Of a stretch of DNA of 64,000 nucleotides, positions 52,301-61,807 are shown one piece after another. Made by a program: the position numbers and the translations under genes. The notes below the pieces were generated by a model that had not been told where the DNA came from, searched no databases, and saw nothing but the letters and a program-made list of their open reading frames with translations. Numbering within the stretch: the stretch's first letter is position 1; every line of letters begins with the position of its first letter. The DNA comes from Algoriphagus halophilus (lineage in GTDB: Bacteria; Bacteroidota; Bacteroidia; Cytophagales; Cyclobacteriaceae). The stretch is taken from assembly GCF_900129785.1 (NCBI RefSeq), contig NZ_FSRC01000001.1, positions 1,798,001 through 1,862,000 of the forward strand, read 5' to 3'.

Positions 52301-53392
52301 TTACCGATTTAAATACTGTTCAATTTCCTCCCAGTCACCAGCCAAAGCCTTCTTAATTCTTTTTTCCCATTCCGCCTGTTTAATTTTATCCAAGCCATGC
52401 CGGGTTTGCCCATCGTAAAGCTCTTGAAGCTTTGAAAGTTCCCTCATTGCGTCCAGGTATTCTGTATTCAATGTAGCCTGAAAGAATTCAGGATCCAGTT
52501 CAAGGTTTTGTAAACGATGTATCAAGCGATCAACAGCGATCCGGACTACATCAAAATGAAGCTGCTCATGCATTATTCCATAATCACTTGCATGCTTGAC
52601 CCAAGATTGTTTGGGAAGCATATAAACTTTAAAATCGAGTTCCTGTACGATGGTACCATTATCCATCAAGGATGTTCCCGCCATAGAAAAACTCGAAAAA
52701 ATGGTGGCATTGAATTTACTGGTGGGCTGAGGTGAATCCCTAAAATCACCCCAATTTAAAGGTCGATCAGGATGATAAAACACCGTGTCCTTGGAACTCT
52801 CTCGAAGTTGATCTGTGATGTTAAGTCTTACTTTTTTTGCCAAACTGGGGTTACCAAGATTTTGTGCCTTTTCCCAAGAATCAAAGAATTCAAGAGATTT
52901 ATGGAATATACTATTCACAACATACCTTACCTGATCTCCTCGATTGGCAGTTCTTCTATAATTCAAACTTCCTGAATAATCCACTAAAGGAATTGGGTCC
53001 GCTTTTCCAACCAGGAAGTAACTCAGCTTCATTTGGACGCTTCCCTCATAAAGTTTGGTAGCTGTATTGAGTTGCTCCTTCAGTTCCAATTCCATGACAT
53101 GAACCTGAATTCTATGAAAGGTACTGGAATTAGTTTTTACTTTTCCCTGAAATAAATCCAAGGCTTCCTTTTCCAAGGACCCTTTTAATTTGACGGCATG
53201 CTTCTTACCATTTGAATCAAACATCACCCCGATGCCTGACTTGTTTTTTCTTTTGTCTATTACCTCAATGTATTGGTATTCACTATTAGAAAAATATTCT
53301 CCATTTGACCGGAGTTCAAAAACCACATCCTGACCAAATGAAATACTACCAAACAGTATTATCATAGGAAAAAGAAATATCAGGACTTTCAT
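52301..53392 (-). CDS. Secreted DUF922-like putative zinc peptidase
   Basis: A 363-residue protein with a signal peptide (about 1-20, ending SFGQ). The second half resembles DUF922: an RPLNWGDFRDSPQ entry motif (210-222), a conserved region with FSSFSMAG, and an HExxH-type metal site HEQLH (275-279) in GIMHEQLHFDV. Such proteins are predicted periplasmic Zn proteases. The first half (about 25-190) is unrecognised. It follows the methyltransferase gene by 44 bases and may be the last gene of the amidase run. Confidence 0.75.
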   Translation of the reverse strand: MKVLIFLFPMIILFGSISFGQDVVFELRSNGEYFSNSEYQYIEVIDKRKNKSGIGVMFDSNGKKHAVKLKGSLEKEALDLFQGKVKTNSSTFHRIQVHVMELELKEQLNTATKLYEGSVQMKLSYFLVGKADPIPLVDYSGSLNYRRTANRGDQVRYVVNSIFHKSLEFFDSWEKAQNLGNPSLAKKVRLNITDQLRESSKDTVFYHPDRPLNWGDFRDSPQPTSKFNATIFSSFSMAGTSLMDNGTIVQELDFKVYMLPKQSWVKHASDYGIMHEQLHFDVVRIAVDRLIHRLQNLELDPEFFQATLNTEYLDAMRELSKLQELYDGQTRHGLDKIKQAEWEKRIKKALAGDWEEIEQYLNR

Positions 53393-53436
53393 AAAGTTAA
53401 TACAATGGTTTTGATGAAAAGGTTTGGAATCTTAAA

Positions 53437-54015
53437 TCAATCTCTTTTAACCCAAAATCTAAGTTTCCCTCGATTACTGGATTTAACCAAACTATAACTA
53501 TCTGGGATTTCCCGACAATCTCCGCAGTAAGTCACAATTTTCGTTCCTTTTGGTGCATCATCAAACTTCTGATTAATCCAGTCAATCATGGATTGATAAT
53601 ATTCAGGATCCATCATTAATTCTTTATCCAGTTGATCATCCAGATTCACATGTTCTTCAAATGCATTAAAAAAGTAAAAGTGATCAAATTGGGAAAAGTC
53701 AAGGTCCTTGATATCTCCATGGATAAAATTCACATTTTTAAGGCCGAATTCATCCATAAGTTTTTGGGATAATTTGACCAAGCTTTTGTTCTTCTCTATT
53801 CCTATCACTTTGGAATTGCCAAGGGAACCCGCAATTAAACAGAATTTACCTGCACCTGATCCAATATCTAAAATGGATTGCTCATCATCTACCCCTAAAT
53901 AAGCTATTGCTTTCTTTACCACCGAAATTGGTGTCCATTGGGTCCCTGAGACCTTTTGAACTCTAAGAGGGTAATGAGAATCAAATTCTTCATCTGAAAT
54001 ATGCCCTAATTCCAT
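53437..54015 (-). CDS. Class I SAM-dependent methyltransferase
   Basis: A 192-residue Rossmann-fold methyltransferase. The SAM-binding motif I is ILDIGSGAGKFC (about 45-56), motif II ends in VIGIEKNK, and NFIHGDIKD follows. Substrate not predictable. Third in the minus-strand run after the amidase and the 132-residue protein (31-base gap). Confidence 0.85.
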   Translation of the reverse strand: MELGHISDEEFDSHYPLRVQKVSGTQWTPISVVKKAIAYLGVDDEQSILDIGSGAGKFCLIAGSLGNSKVIGIEKNKSLVKLSQKLMDEFGLKNVNFIHGDIKDLDFSQFDHFYFFNAFEEHVNLDDQLDKELMMDPEYYQSMIDWINQKFDDAPKGTKIVTYCGDCREIPDSYSLVKSSNRGKLRFWVKRD

Positions 54016-54046
54016 TTATCAAAGATTTCCAGCATGGGACTGCCCA

Positions 54047-54445
54047 TTACAAAAGGGGATAAACTCCAACATATTTTCTATTTTCCTCCGGTTTTTTTTG
54101 CCTGGATAGCACTATTACTTCAAACTGAAATTCTCCAAATTCATTCTTTTTAAAATGATCTGAAAGCCACTCACTAAGGCGGGACTTAATATCCAAAACC
54201 AATTTATTCAAGGCTTCTTCAATAGATTCTTTCTGAGCGCTAAACTTAAAATTCGGGACCAATAAAACTGGAGTTTCTACAGGTTCTAGATTAGGAGCAA
54301 GAGTAAAATTATAAGTACAGGTAATTCTTAATTCTATCTCCTGCCCTGTTAAAAATTCAGGAATTTGATGAATAAATTCTTTCAAGAATTCCTGTATTCC
54401 TGTTGCCCGAATGGGACTCTTTAAACCTTCTTTATGGGACATCAT
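54047..54445 (-). CDS. Hypothetical protein between amidase and methyltransferase
   Basis: A 132-residue cytoplasmic protein with an apparent alpha/beta plan: a helix (IQEFLKEFIHQIPEFL), beta strands (ELRITCTYNFTL, TPVLLVPNFKFS), a second helix (IEEALNKLVLDIKSRL) and a final strand pair (EFQFEVIVLSR). It is flanked by 20-base and 31-base gaps in a same-strand run. I do not recognise the family. Confidence 0.6.
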   Translation of the reverse strand: MMSHKEGLKSPIRATGIQEFLKEFIHQIPEFLTGQEIELRITCTYNFTLAPNLEPVETPVLLVPNFKFSAQKESIEEALNKLVLDIKSRLSEWLSDHFKKNEFGEFQFEVIVLSRQKKPEENRKYVGVYPLL

Positions 54446-54465
54446 CTAGCTCATTTAAACTTCTC

Positions 54466-56124
54466 CTAATCAATAAATTTTGGCGGATGTTTTTCTTCAA
54501 AATCAGTTGCATCCTGAAACGCCTTGGCCAATGCCAGAATACTACCTTCATCATATAAATTTCCTATTAACGTAAAACTAGTTGGCCGTTCTTTTTTGTC
54601 AAATCCATTGGGAACTGAAATTACTGGATGCCCGGTAAGATTGGTAATAAGTAATTGTCTCCCACCAAAGCTTGGAGCAATGATCACATCGTATTCCTGG
54701 AACAACTGATTGACCTCTTCAATCAATTGCCTTCGCTGACGATTAGCCTGTAAATATTCCACCGCAGGGATAAAACGGGACTGTCTCAAAGAATTTGCCC
54801 TGGAGCCCCCATGCTGTTCTACCATCAAATCCACTTCTCCCGATCGAACCAACTCGTCAAAGAAAGCTCCCGCCTCCGCTCTGAGGATAATGTCAAAACC
54901 TGAATAAGGAAAATTTTCCGGCAAGGCGATGGAGTCAGGTTCTACCCCCATTGCTTTAAAAACTTCCAAAGATGCCCGGAGATTATTCCCCATTGCAGTG
55001 GTATCCTTGTCCAAATCTTTCTTCAGATAGGCTACTTTTAACTCTTTTGGGCTTTTAGAAACATGGTTGAATGGAATCTCATTGGTACTTGGGTCTTTTT
55101 CATCTTTTCCATAAATCGCACTGAAAATGATTTCGCAATCCTCAGCGGTCCTCGCTAAAGGCCCAATTTTATCCATTGACCAACTCAAGCTCATCACTCC
55201 AGCCCTACTGACTCTTCCATAGGTTGGGCGTAAACCCGTAACTCCATTTCTGGTAGCCGGAGCGGTAATTGAGCCTAACGTTTCTGTTCCTAAAGCAAAG
55301 GGGACCAATCCTGCTGAAGTCGCAGAACCTGATCCTGCCGATGAGCCACTAGCTCCCTGGGTAGTATCCCAAGGATTCTTGGTTTTCCCTCCAAACCATA
55401 CATCACCTCTTGCAAGGGAACCGGAAACTAATTTGGCTACTAAGACTGCTCCTTGGTCTTCCAATTTTTTAACCACTGTAGCGGTATAATCAATCATTTG
55501 ATCTTTGTAAGGTGCTGCTCCCCAAGTGGTGGGATATCCTTCTACTGCCATCAGGTCTTTTACGCCATAAGGGATACCATGTAGAATCCCTCTGTAGTTA
55601 CCGGCAGCTAGTTCTTTGTCTGCTTGTTTGGCCTGTTTCATTGCCAAATCCTCAGTAAGCGTAATTACAGATTCCAACTGATCATCATAGCGTTTGATTC
55701 TATCAATAAAAAGACGGGTAAGCTCCTCTGAGGTCACTTTCTTGTTCTTGATCAATGAGGCAAGCTGGGGTATGGTGTAAAAGGCAAGCTCTTCAAAGTT
55801 TTCCGGTACTTCTACCTGTTCAGGAATAATGAATTCAGGATTTTCAACTTTCTCAGGAAAAACAAAACCCAAGGGATGTGGATCAAAAGTTATTGCAGGA
55901 AAGGTTTCATTGGAAATTTCATAGCTTCTCAAGCTATCATACCCTGACTTATTCCTCCCTAAATACCCGCTCATGGTTTCTATTGCAGGCTTTTCAAAAT
56001 TCAGACCTATCAGCTTTTGACTACCTTTTATGTCCTTGTCTGTAAACCCATATTCGTTGGATTTACAACTTAAAATCACTCCTAGACAAAGCAGGGTGTA
56101 AATAGCAGGATAATATTTCTTCAT
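54466..56124 (-). CDS. Amidase-signature lipoprotein
   Basis: A 552-residue lipoprotein (lipobox ILSC, Cys20). The amidase-signature triad is present: K189 in YGVKDL, cis-Ser S261 in GASGSSAG and nucleophile S285 in TETLGSIT. It would hydrolyse amides in the periplasm. It is the first of a tight minus-strand run (132-residue protein, methyltransferase, perhaps the DUF922 protein). The substrate is unknown. Confidence 0.92.
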   Translation of the reverse strand: MKKYYPAIYTLLCLGVILSCKSNEYGFTDKDIKGSQKLIGLNFEKPAIETMSGYLGRNKSGYDSLRSYEISNETFPAITFDPHPLGFVFPEKVENPEFIIPEQVEVPENFEELAFYTIPQLASLIKNKKVTSEELTRLFIDRIKRYDDQLESVITLTEDLAMKQAKQADKELAAGNYRGILHGIPYGVKDLMAVEGYPTTWGAAPYKDQMIDYTATVVKKLEDQGAVLVAKLVSGSLARGDVWFGGKTKNPWDTTQGASGSSAGSGSATSAGLVPFALGTETLGSITAPATRNGVTGLRPTYGRVSRAGVMSLSWSMDKIGPLARTAEDCEIIFSAIYGKDEKDPSTNEIPFNHVSKSPKELKVAYLKKDLDKDTTAMGNNLRASLEVFKAMGVEPDSIALPENFPYSGFDIILRAEAGAFFDELVRSGEVDLMVEQHGGSRANSLRQSRFIPAVEYLQANRQRRQLIEEVNQLFQEYDVIIAPSFGGRQLLITNLTGHPVISVPNGFDKKERPTSFTLIGNLYDEGSILALAKAFQDATDFEEKHPPKFID

Positions 56125-56214
56125 AAAAATAATAATAGGTGGTGGTTTGCATTGGGATCAGAGTAATGATCTCTTCTATCCCAAGCACTTAATTTATACT
56201 AATACTTCCAAAGC

Positions 56215-56259
56215 AGAAAGGCAATCCCCACTGGAAGGGTTTCTTTCTGTCATTTTTTG
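56215..56259 (+). other. Orphan terminator-like hairpin
   Basis: CAGAAAG (56215-56221) and CTTTCTG (56244-56250), with an inner CCC/GGG pair, form an interrupted stem followed by CATTTTTT. No gene ends here on either strand, and it lies 150 bases before the 56402 gene. Confidence 0.45.
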
Positions 56260-56401
56260 ATGAATGGAAATTAAAATTGAAAAAGAGGAAGTGTCAAAAT
56301 AAAGTAGAAGATTTTAAGCTAGATGCTCCACATTTATTGTACTTTTCATAGAAGTATAACACCATTGAAGAGAATAGTTTTACCACCCAAAACCTATCCA
56401 A

Positions 56402-56878
56402 ATGAAATTTCACTACTTTATGATTCTATTCTATCTATGCTTTTTCGATGCTACTATAGAAGCGACGGCTCAAACAGAAGAGCCTCAACCAGAATTCTAC
56501 AAAAATTCGCTTCAAGGGAGTTTGGGGTTTGCAGGTTTATTTGCTGCAGCCACGTCTAATTACGAACGGATCATTTCCTTACCTCAAGGGAAATGGATTA
56601 CGGCTACTTATCTAAGGTTTGGAATTGGTGCTTATGGGGTATGGGGAGGAAAAGGTAATTTCACGTACCTCCAATACGGCGTATTTACAGGTAAAAAGGC
56701 CAACCATTTTGAAATCAGTGCAGGTCCAAACATCGGATTTAAAGAAGTGGATTCGGAGATTCCAGTCATCTCCTTTTCCACAGGTTATCGACTTCAAAAA
56801 CCAGGAAAACACTTTATGCTAAGAACAGGAGTAGGATTGCCTGAGTCCATTTATTTTGGTTTGGGTTGGAGTTTTTAG
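56402..56878 (+). CDS. Secreted protein, probably outer-membrane beta-barrel
   Basis: A 158-residue protein with a signal peptide (about 1-24, ending EATAQ). The rest is a run of amphipathic beta strands with Gly/Tyr/Phe alternation (ATYLRFGIGAYGVWGG, NFTYLQYGVFTGKK, HFEISAGPNIGF) and an aromatic C-terminus (YFGLGWSF) as in barrel proteins recognised by the BAM machinery. No specific family. Small, so an eight-strand barrel or a porin-like fold is possible. Confidence 0.65.
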   Translation: MKFHYFMILFYLCFFDATIEATAQTEEPQPEFYKNSLQGSLGFAGLFAAATSNYERIISLPQGKWITATYLRFGIGAYGVWGGKGNFTYLQYGVFTGKKANHFEISAGPNIGFKEVDSEIPVISFSTGYRLQKPGKHFMLRTGVGLPESIYFGLGWSF

Positions 56879-56993
56879 GGGCTATAAACTACTTTTTTCA
56901 AACTGGATTCAATTTTTCATTTAAGAACTTCCCTATAAAACCATCCATTTTGCTGCCTTTGATGATATATTTGGCATCCAAACCACCCATCAG

Positions 56994-58292
56994 ATGAAAT
57001 TTAATTGCTTTTTATTCCTACTTCTCGTATTCCAAGCTACGTTTGCCTGCACTTTAAACGAAGAGGGTTCTTCTATTTCATATGAACATTATATCCAAAT
57101 ACCATTAGGAGGAAATACCTACCAAACAGCAGGGCAATTCAAAGAAAAGATTGGGGAAAATGGAATAGAAACATGGGTCGATGACCAATCAGAATTTAGC
57201 ATTTATGTAAAGTCAGAACGGAACCAAACAATTTTTCTAGCCCTAGATCTGCTTCTTCAAGAATCAGATTCAGAATTATCTATTTCATTAGATCAAAGCC
57301 ACCAAGTAAGACTAGAAGCAGGACAATCTGGTTCTATGGAGGTAGGAAAGTTTCAACTCAAAGAAGGATATAATCAGTTTCGATTAAATGGATTGACAAA
57401 ATCCGGTAAACAATTTGCCAACATCAAGAATTTAATCCTTGCTTCCAAAGAGGATCTCATGTTGGAATTCGTCAAAGACAATGAAAACAACCGCTTTTAT
57501 TGGGGCCGCCGTGGACCTTCTGTTCACCTAACTTATTCCCTGCCCGAAAACCAGGATTTTAAATGGTTTTATAATGAAGTGATTGTTCCTGAGGGGCAAG
57601 ACCCTATTGGTTCCTATTTTATGGCCAATGGGTTTGGAGAAGGGTATTTTGGAATTCAAGTGAACGGCCCTGATGAAAGGAGGATTTTATTTTCAGTCTG
57701 GAGCCCTTTCCAAACAGATGATCCAACTACTATCCCTGAAGAGGAAAAAATCTTACTCCTGAAAAAAGGAGATGGGGTATACACGGGTGAATTCGGTAAC
57801 GAAGGTTCTGGAGGTCAAAGCTATTTAGTTTACCCTTGGACAGCCGGCGACACCTACAAATTTCTGAATTCAGTTGAACCAGATGGGAAAGGCAATACGA
57901 TTTATACAGCTTATTTCATGGACCCGAAAGTTGGTAAATGGATATTAATCGCCAGCTTTTTAAGACCCAAAACGGATACCTGGTACCAAAGACCTCATTC
58001 CTTTTTGGAGAACTTTATTCCTGAATCCGGAAATATTCAACGTTCTGCTCACTATTCAAATCAATGGGCAAGAAACACCAATGGGGATTGGATAGAGCTT
58101 ACTGAAGCAAAATTCACCGGGGATGATATTGCAAAAAGAGGCTATAGAAAAGATTTTGCGGGTGGTGAAATCAATGACAATTTCTACTTACAAAATGGAG
58201 GTTTTTTTGATCAGAGTACCGAGTTAAATAGTATGCACCAAAGAGCTAAAAAGAACGATACCCCGCAAATCAATTGGGAAGACCTACCCTAA
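56994..58292 (+). CDS. DUF5077/DUF3472 lipoprotein
   Basis: A 432-residue lipoprotein (lipobox TFAC, Cys19). The N-terminal part (about 30-150) matches the DUF5077 beta-sandwich (YIQIPLGGNTYQTAGQF), often with a carbohydrate-binding feel; the C-terminal part (about 165-425) is DUF3472 (FYWGRRGPSVHLTYSLPENQ, NGFGEGYFGIQVNGP). DUF3472 proteins are secreted in polysaccharide-utilising Bacteroidota and may be carbohydrate-active, but the reaction is unknown. Single gene. Confidence 0.85.
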   Translation: MKFNCFLFLLLVFQATFACTLNEEGSSISYEHYIQIPLGGNTYQTAGQFKEKIGENGIETWVDDQSEFSIYVKSERNQTIFLALDLLLQESDSELSISLDQSHQVRLEAGQSGSMEVGKFQLKEGYNQFRLNGLTKSGKQFANIKNLILASKEDLMLEFVKDNENNRFYWGRRGPSVHLTYSLPENQDFKWFYNEVIVPEGQDPIGSYFMANGFGEGYFGIQVNGPDERRILFSVWSPFQTDDPTTIPEEEKILLLKKGDGVYTGEFGNEGSGGQSYLVYPWTAGDTYKFLNSVEPDGKGNTIYTAYFMDPKVGKWILIASFLRPKTDTWYQRPHSFLENFIPESGNIQRSAHYSNQWARNTNGDWIELTEAKFTGDDIAKRGYRKDFAGGEINDNFYLQNGGFFDQSTELNSMHQRAKKNDTPQINWEDLP

Positions 58293-58342
58293 CCAGAACC
58301 TGTTCCTTAATAATTCGATCCATAAGCACGTATGCAGCCCAA

Positions 58343-59233
58343 TTAAATCAATAATTCTTCCTCCAAATTCGTTACATCCACACTCACTTTCATTTCTTGC
58401 TCACTACCACTGTAGACGATCCCTTTAAGAGGAGTGACATCTGCAAAATCCCGGCCTACCGCTACCCTGATATGTTTGTCATTGACCAACAAATTATTGG
58501 TTGCATCAAATTCTACCCATCCATGTTCAGGTATATAAATCGCGATCCAGGCATGGGATGCATCTGATCCTATCAGCTTGGGTTTTCCCGGAGGAGGCAA
58601 GGTTTCTATGTACCCACTGACATACCTGGCCGAAAGCCCCAGAGATCGCAGACAGGCCAAGGAAAAATGGGCAAAATCCTGACAAACGCCCTTTTTGTGA
58701 TCAAACACTTTTTGAAGTGGTGTACTGATATCCGTAAAACCCGGAGTAAAGGCAAAATCCTTGAAAATTCGAGTGTTTAAATCCAGCATAGCTTCCATGA
58801 TCGGCCGCTTCGGAGTAAAGGACTTTAATGCATATTCCTTGATACCTTCTATAAATTCCACATGGTTTGACTCCAAATAATATTGCCTGATATCATTGGA
58901 AGCCTCTGTCGTATGTAACCATTCCACCACCTCTTCCCAAGGTTTGGTAGACTTAGGATCCACATAAATCCAACTCGGTGTACTCAATTCCAGCAAACTC
59001 TGCGAAGTAACGGTAAGCTTCTTATGAGATCGCTCCACGGAGAAATACAGATATTTATTCCCAAAAAAATCCACTCTTTCTACTTCGGAGCTTGGCTTAG
59101 GACTGATTTCACAGACATATTTATTTACCTTTTGAAATTCCAAGTCCTGCGGAATTTGAAACATCAAATTATGGCAAAGGGTGGCAGGAAATTCATAGAT
59201 ATAATCCGTGATATGTATTACTTGGTATTTCAT
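58343..59233 (-). CDS. Transglutaminase-like protein with N-terminal Bact_transglu_N domain
   Basis: A 296-residue cytoplasmic protein. An N-terminal beta domain (about 1-85) of the Bact_transglu_N type is followed by a papain-like transglutaminase core with the triad C184 (KGVCQDFAH), H227 (ASHAWIAIY) and D243 (EFDATNN). In this conserved context such enzymes are predicted to be peptidases or amide-transferring enzymes acting on products of the ATP-grasp/alpha-E protein. Its ATG overlaps the stop of the preceding gene (ATGA), so translation is coupled. Last gene of the unit. Confidence 0.93.
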   Translation of the reverse strand: MKYQVIHITDYIYEFPATLCHNLMFQIPQDLEFQKVNKYVCEISPKPSSEVERVDFFGNKYLYFSVERSHKKLTVTSQSLLELSTPSWIYVDPKSTKPWEEVVEWLHTTEASNDIRQYYLESNHVEFIEGIKEYALKSFTPKRPIMEAMLDLNTRIFKDFAFTPGFTDISTPLQKVFDHKKGVCQDFAHFSLACLRSLGLSARYVSGYIETLPPPGKPKLIGSDASHAWIAIYIPEHGWVEFDATNNLLVNDKHIRVAVGRDFADVTPLKGIVYSGSEQEMKVSVDVTNLEEELLI

Positions 59234-61791
59234 ATCTCAGGAATGACAGAAGTTTGAATCATGCTATATCCAGATCCGGTATGGCTGAAATATTTCTCAT
59301 AAATCCTATCAGAAGTGTCGTGAAGTAATTCAACAACCTGATCTAATAAGGTGGTCAGGTTTTCAAAGCTTCCTGTTTCCGGATTAGGAGTTGAAATTAA
59401 ATCTATATCGCATAACCTTATTTTGGTAATTGCCTCCAACAACTTTTTTCGATCCACCCCAAACATTTCATGATCATCCTGATTCGGCAATGATTTTAAA
59501 TGCTGGTCAATTTCCAACAATTGATAGATCAAGGATCTTGGGTTATCCTCATGTAAGATTAAAAGACTCAATACCCCATGCATTTCCAGGTTGGATCTAT
59601 AGCGATACCGGTAAGTCACCAAGCTCTCATTACAGCGAAGGGTATCTTCCATCAGTTCCTTGTTGGACTCTGTGTCAAAAGACTGACACAACATCCCTCT
59701 TAGGATGGTGCAGTTGTTAGCAGCAGACTCAATAAAACGGCCAATGTTCAACAAGTGCCAAGTTGGTTCCCGGGTCATGTTGTCAATATTCAACCCATAG
59801 AAAGCCATCAATTTGACTACCATATTATCCAAACTATGGTAGGCTTGCATCAAGGAAGTATTGCTTTGCCGCATTTTATTCAACTCTTCTGAGATACTAT
59901 CCAGAATTCTCCAGGTGTCCAAACTTAGTCTATCCCGAACCGCATAGGCATTGGTTAGGAAAGATTGAATTGAATACGCTAAACTTCCGGGCTTATCAAT
60001 TTTATGGACCAAATCCAATAACTCTTCCTCAGGATTCATTAAGGTAGCCTTCTCCATAAATCCGGGACTAGTTCCTGTTAAAATGGTTAAGGTTCTTAAC
60101 AAAGTACTCAAAACGGGAGTTTCGTGAATATGGATATCTTCGTCTGCCTCATTATAGGACAACAAAGTCATTCGCATTAATCGAACCGCATAAGAAGATC
60201 TTTCTAAATAACGACCTAGCCAAAATAACCTTTCTCCTGTACGACTTGGCAGGACATTTCTTACCAAAGGTTGAACTTTGATCGTTTTAGAAACAACGGA
60301 TATGGGCTCTTTTGATTTACCTAACACCCAGGTATCCTTACTGATTCCACCTGTTTGATTGGAAACCAAAAAAGCACCTTTTTCCGGAGAACTTCGCGAA
60401 AGCCCTCCAGGCATTACCTTGTAATTATTGTTTTCCGAATCGGCAATCACATAACTACGAAATACCGCATTCCTCGCTTCCAGCTTGTTATTGATCCAGG
60501 AAGGAGATGTGGAGAAGTCCACCATTTCCTGCCCTACATACATGTAGGGATTTTTTTCAATCTGTTTCTTTAAACGTTGTATTTGTTCTTTGCTGAGATC
60601 ACCTCCAAAAATTGATTTATGGTTCGTTCCTCTATAAATATTTCTGATTACCAGCGTTTCAATATGATCAAATACAAATTTTTTCTCTTTAGGCTGACCA
60701 CACCACCAGGTGGCTACTGATGGCAATACTAAGTCCTGACCCAATAAATGTTTGGATATTTTTGGAAGAAAAGCCATTAGACCTGGATTCTCCATCACAC
60801 GACAACCCAAAGGATTAATGACTAATACTTTTTTCTGGCGTACGGCCTCCATCAACCCAACTACCCCTAAATGCGAATCGTTTTTATATTCCAATGGATC
60901 ACAAAAAACATCATCTACCCTACGGATAATCACATCCACTTTCTCGAGCCCCTTGATGGTTTTAAGCCAGACATACCCACCACTGACCGTTAAATCCTCT
61001 CCAAATGCCAAGGTAAATCCCATAAATGAGGAAATATAGGCATGCTCAAAAAAGGTTTCATTGGTAGGACCAGGAGAAAGCAACACCACTCTTGGGTTTT
61101 CCTTATTGTTGGTAAGGTGTCCTAAGGTATTCTTGAATGTTTGATAATAAGAGGTGATTTTACGAACATGGTTTTCACGGATCAATTCAGGAAATACCCT
61201 TGTCATTGCGGCCCTGTTCTCAAATGTATATCCAGCACCTGAAGGAGCATCTGTACGGTCATGAAGTACCCACATCATGCCATTGGGGCCACGAGCCAAA
61301 TCCGAAGAATATTGAATCAGTTGTTGTTCACCTTCTAATTTGATATCATGTGCTTGCCTTAAAAATCCCCGGTGGTTATAGATCAATTCAAAAGGGATAA
61401 GGCCTTCTTTAATCAGTTGTTGTTCACCATATAAATCACTGAGAATCAGATTTAATAACTGAGTCCTTTGAACCAATCCTTTTTCTATCCCTTCCCATTC
61501 TTCGGAATTAAAAACCATGGGAACAGGATCTAAAATCCAAGGACGGTTCATCCCATCCGGATCCCCATACACATTATAGGTTACCCCATTTTCCCGAAGC
61601 TGCCGGCTAACTTCCTCTTGAAATTGCCGCATTTTCTCCGAGCCAATTTGTTCGTAATATTTGGCTATCCGCTCCCAGTGGGAATGTATTTTACCTTGGT
61701 CGGTGGCCATTTCATCCAGAAACGGCGCATTATTGAACATCTTTTCAATAAGATATGACTCAATCATTCCTCTGACTTGAACTAATTGCAC
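59230..61791 (-). CDS. Circularly permuted ATP-grasp fused to alpha-E domain
   Basis: An 853-residue fusion. The first part (about 60-480) is the circularly permuted ATP-grasp (DUF404/DUF407-type) enzyme, with the VLLSPGPTNETFFEHAY and FGEDLTVSGG blocks and the later NPLGCRVMENPGL segment; these ligases form amide bonds using ATP. The second part (about 515-845) is an alpha-E helical domain starting RTGERLFWLGRYLERS. In many genomes the two are separate neighbouring genes. It lies 16 bases after the DUF2126 gene and overlaps the transglutaminase start. The predicted role is synthesis of a peptide-like tag or metabolite. Confidence 0.93.
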   Translation of the reverse strand: MQLVQVRGMIESYLIEKMFNNAPFLDEMATDQGKIHSHWERIAKYYEQIGSEKMRQFQEEVSRQLRENGVTYNVYGDPDGMNRPWILDPVPMVFNSEEWEGIEKGLVQRTQLLNLILSDLYGEQQLIKEGLIPFELIYNHRGFLRQAHDIKLEGEQQLIQYSSDLARGPNGMMWVLHDRTDAPSGAGYTFENRAAMTRVFPELIRENHVRKITSYYQTFKNTLGHLTNNKENPRVVLLSPGPTNETFFEHAYISSFMGFTLAFGEDLTVSGGYVWLKTIKGLEKVDVIIRRVDDVFCDPLEYKNDSHLGVVGLMEAVRQKKVLVINPLGCRVMENPGLMAFLPKISKHLLGQDLVLPSVATWWCGQPKEKKFVFDHIETLVIRNIYRGTNHKSIFGGDLSKEQIQRLKKQIEKNPYMYVGQEMVDFSTSPSWINNKLEARNAVFRSYVIADSENNNYKVMPGGLSRSSPEKGAFLVSNQTGGISKDTWVLGKSKEPISVVSKTIKVQPLVRNVLPSRTGERLFWLGRYLERSSYAVRLMRMTLLSYNEADEDIHIHETPVLSTLLRTLTILTGTSPGFMEKATLMNPEEELLDLVHKIDKPGSLAYSIQSFLTNAYAVRDRLSLDTWRILDSISEELNKMRQSNTSLMQAYHSLDNMVVKLMAFYGLNIDNMTREPTWHLLNIGRFIESAANNCTILRGMLCQSFDTESNKELMEDTLRCNESLVTYRYRYRSNLEMHGVLSLLILHEDNPRSLIYQLLEIDQHLKSLPNQDDHEMFGVDRKKLLEAITKIRLCDIDLISTPNPETGSFENLTTLLDQVVELLHDTSDRIYEKYFSHTGSGYSMIQTSVIPEI

Positions 61792-61807
61792 ATTCTATCG
61801 TTTACCC

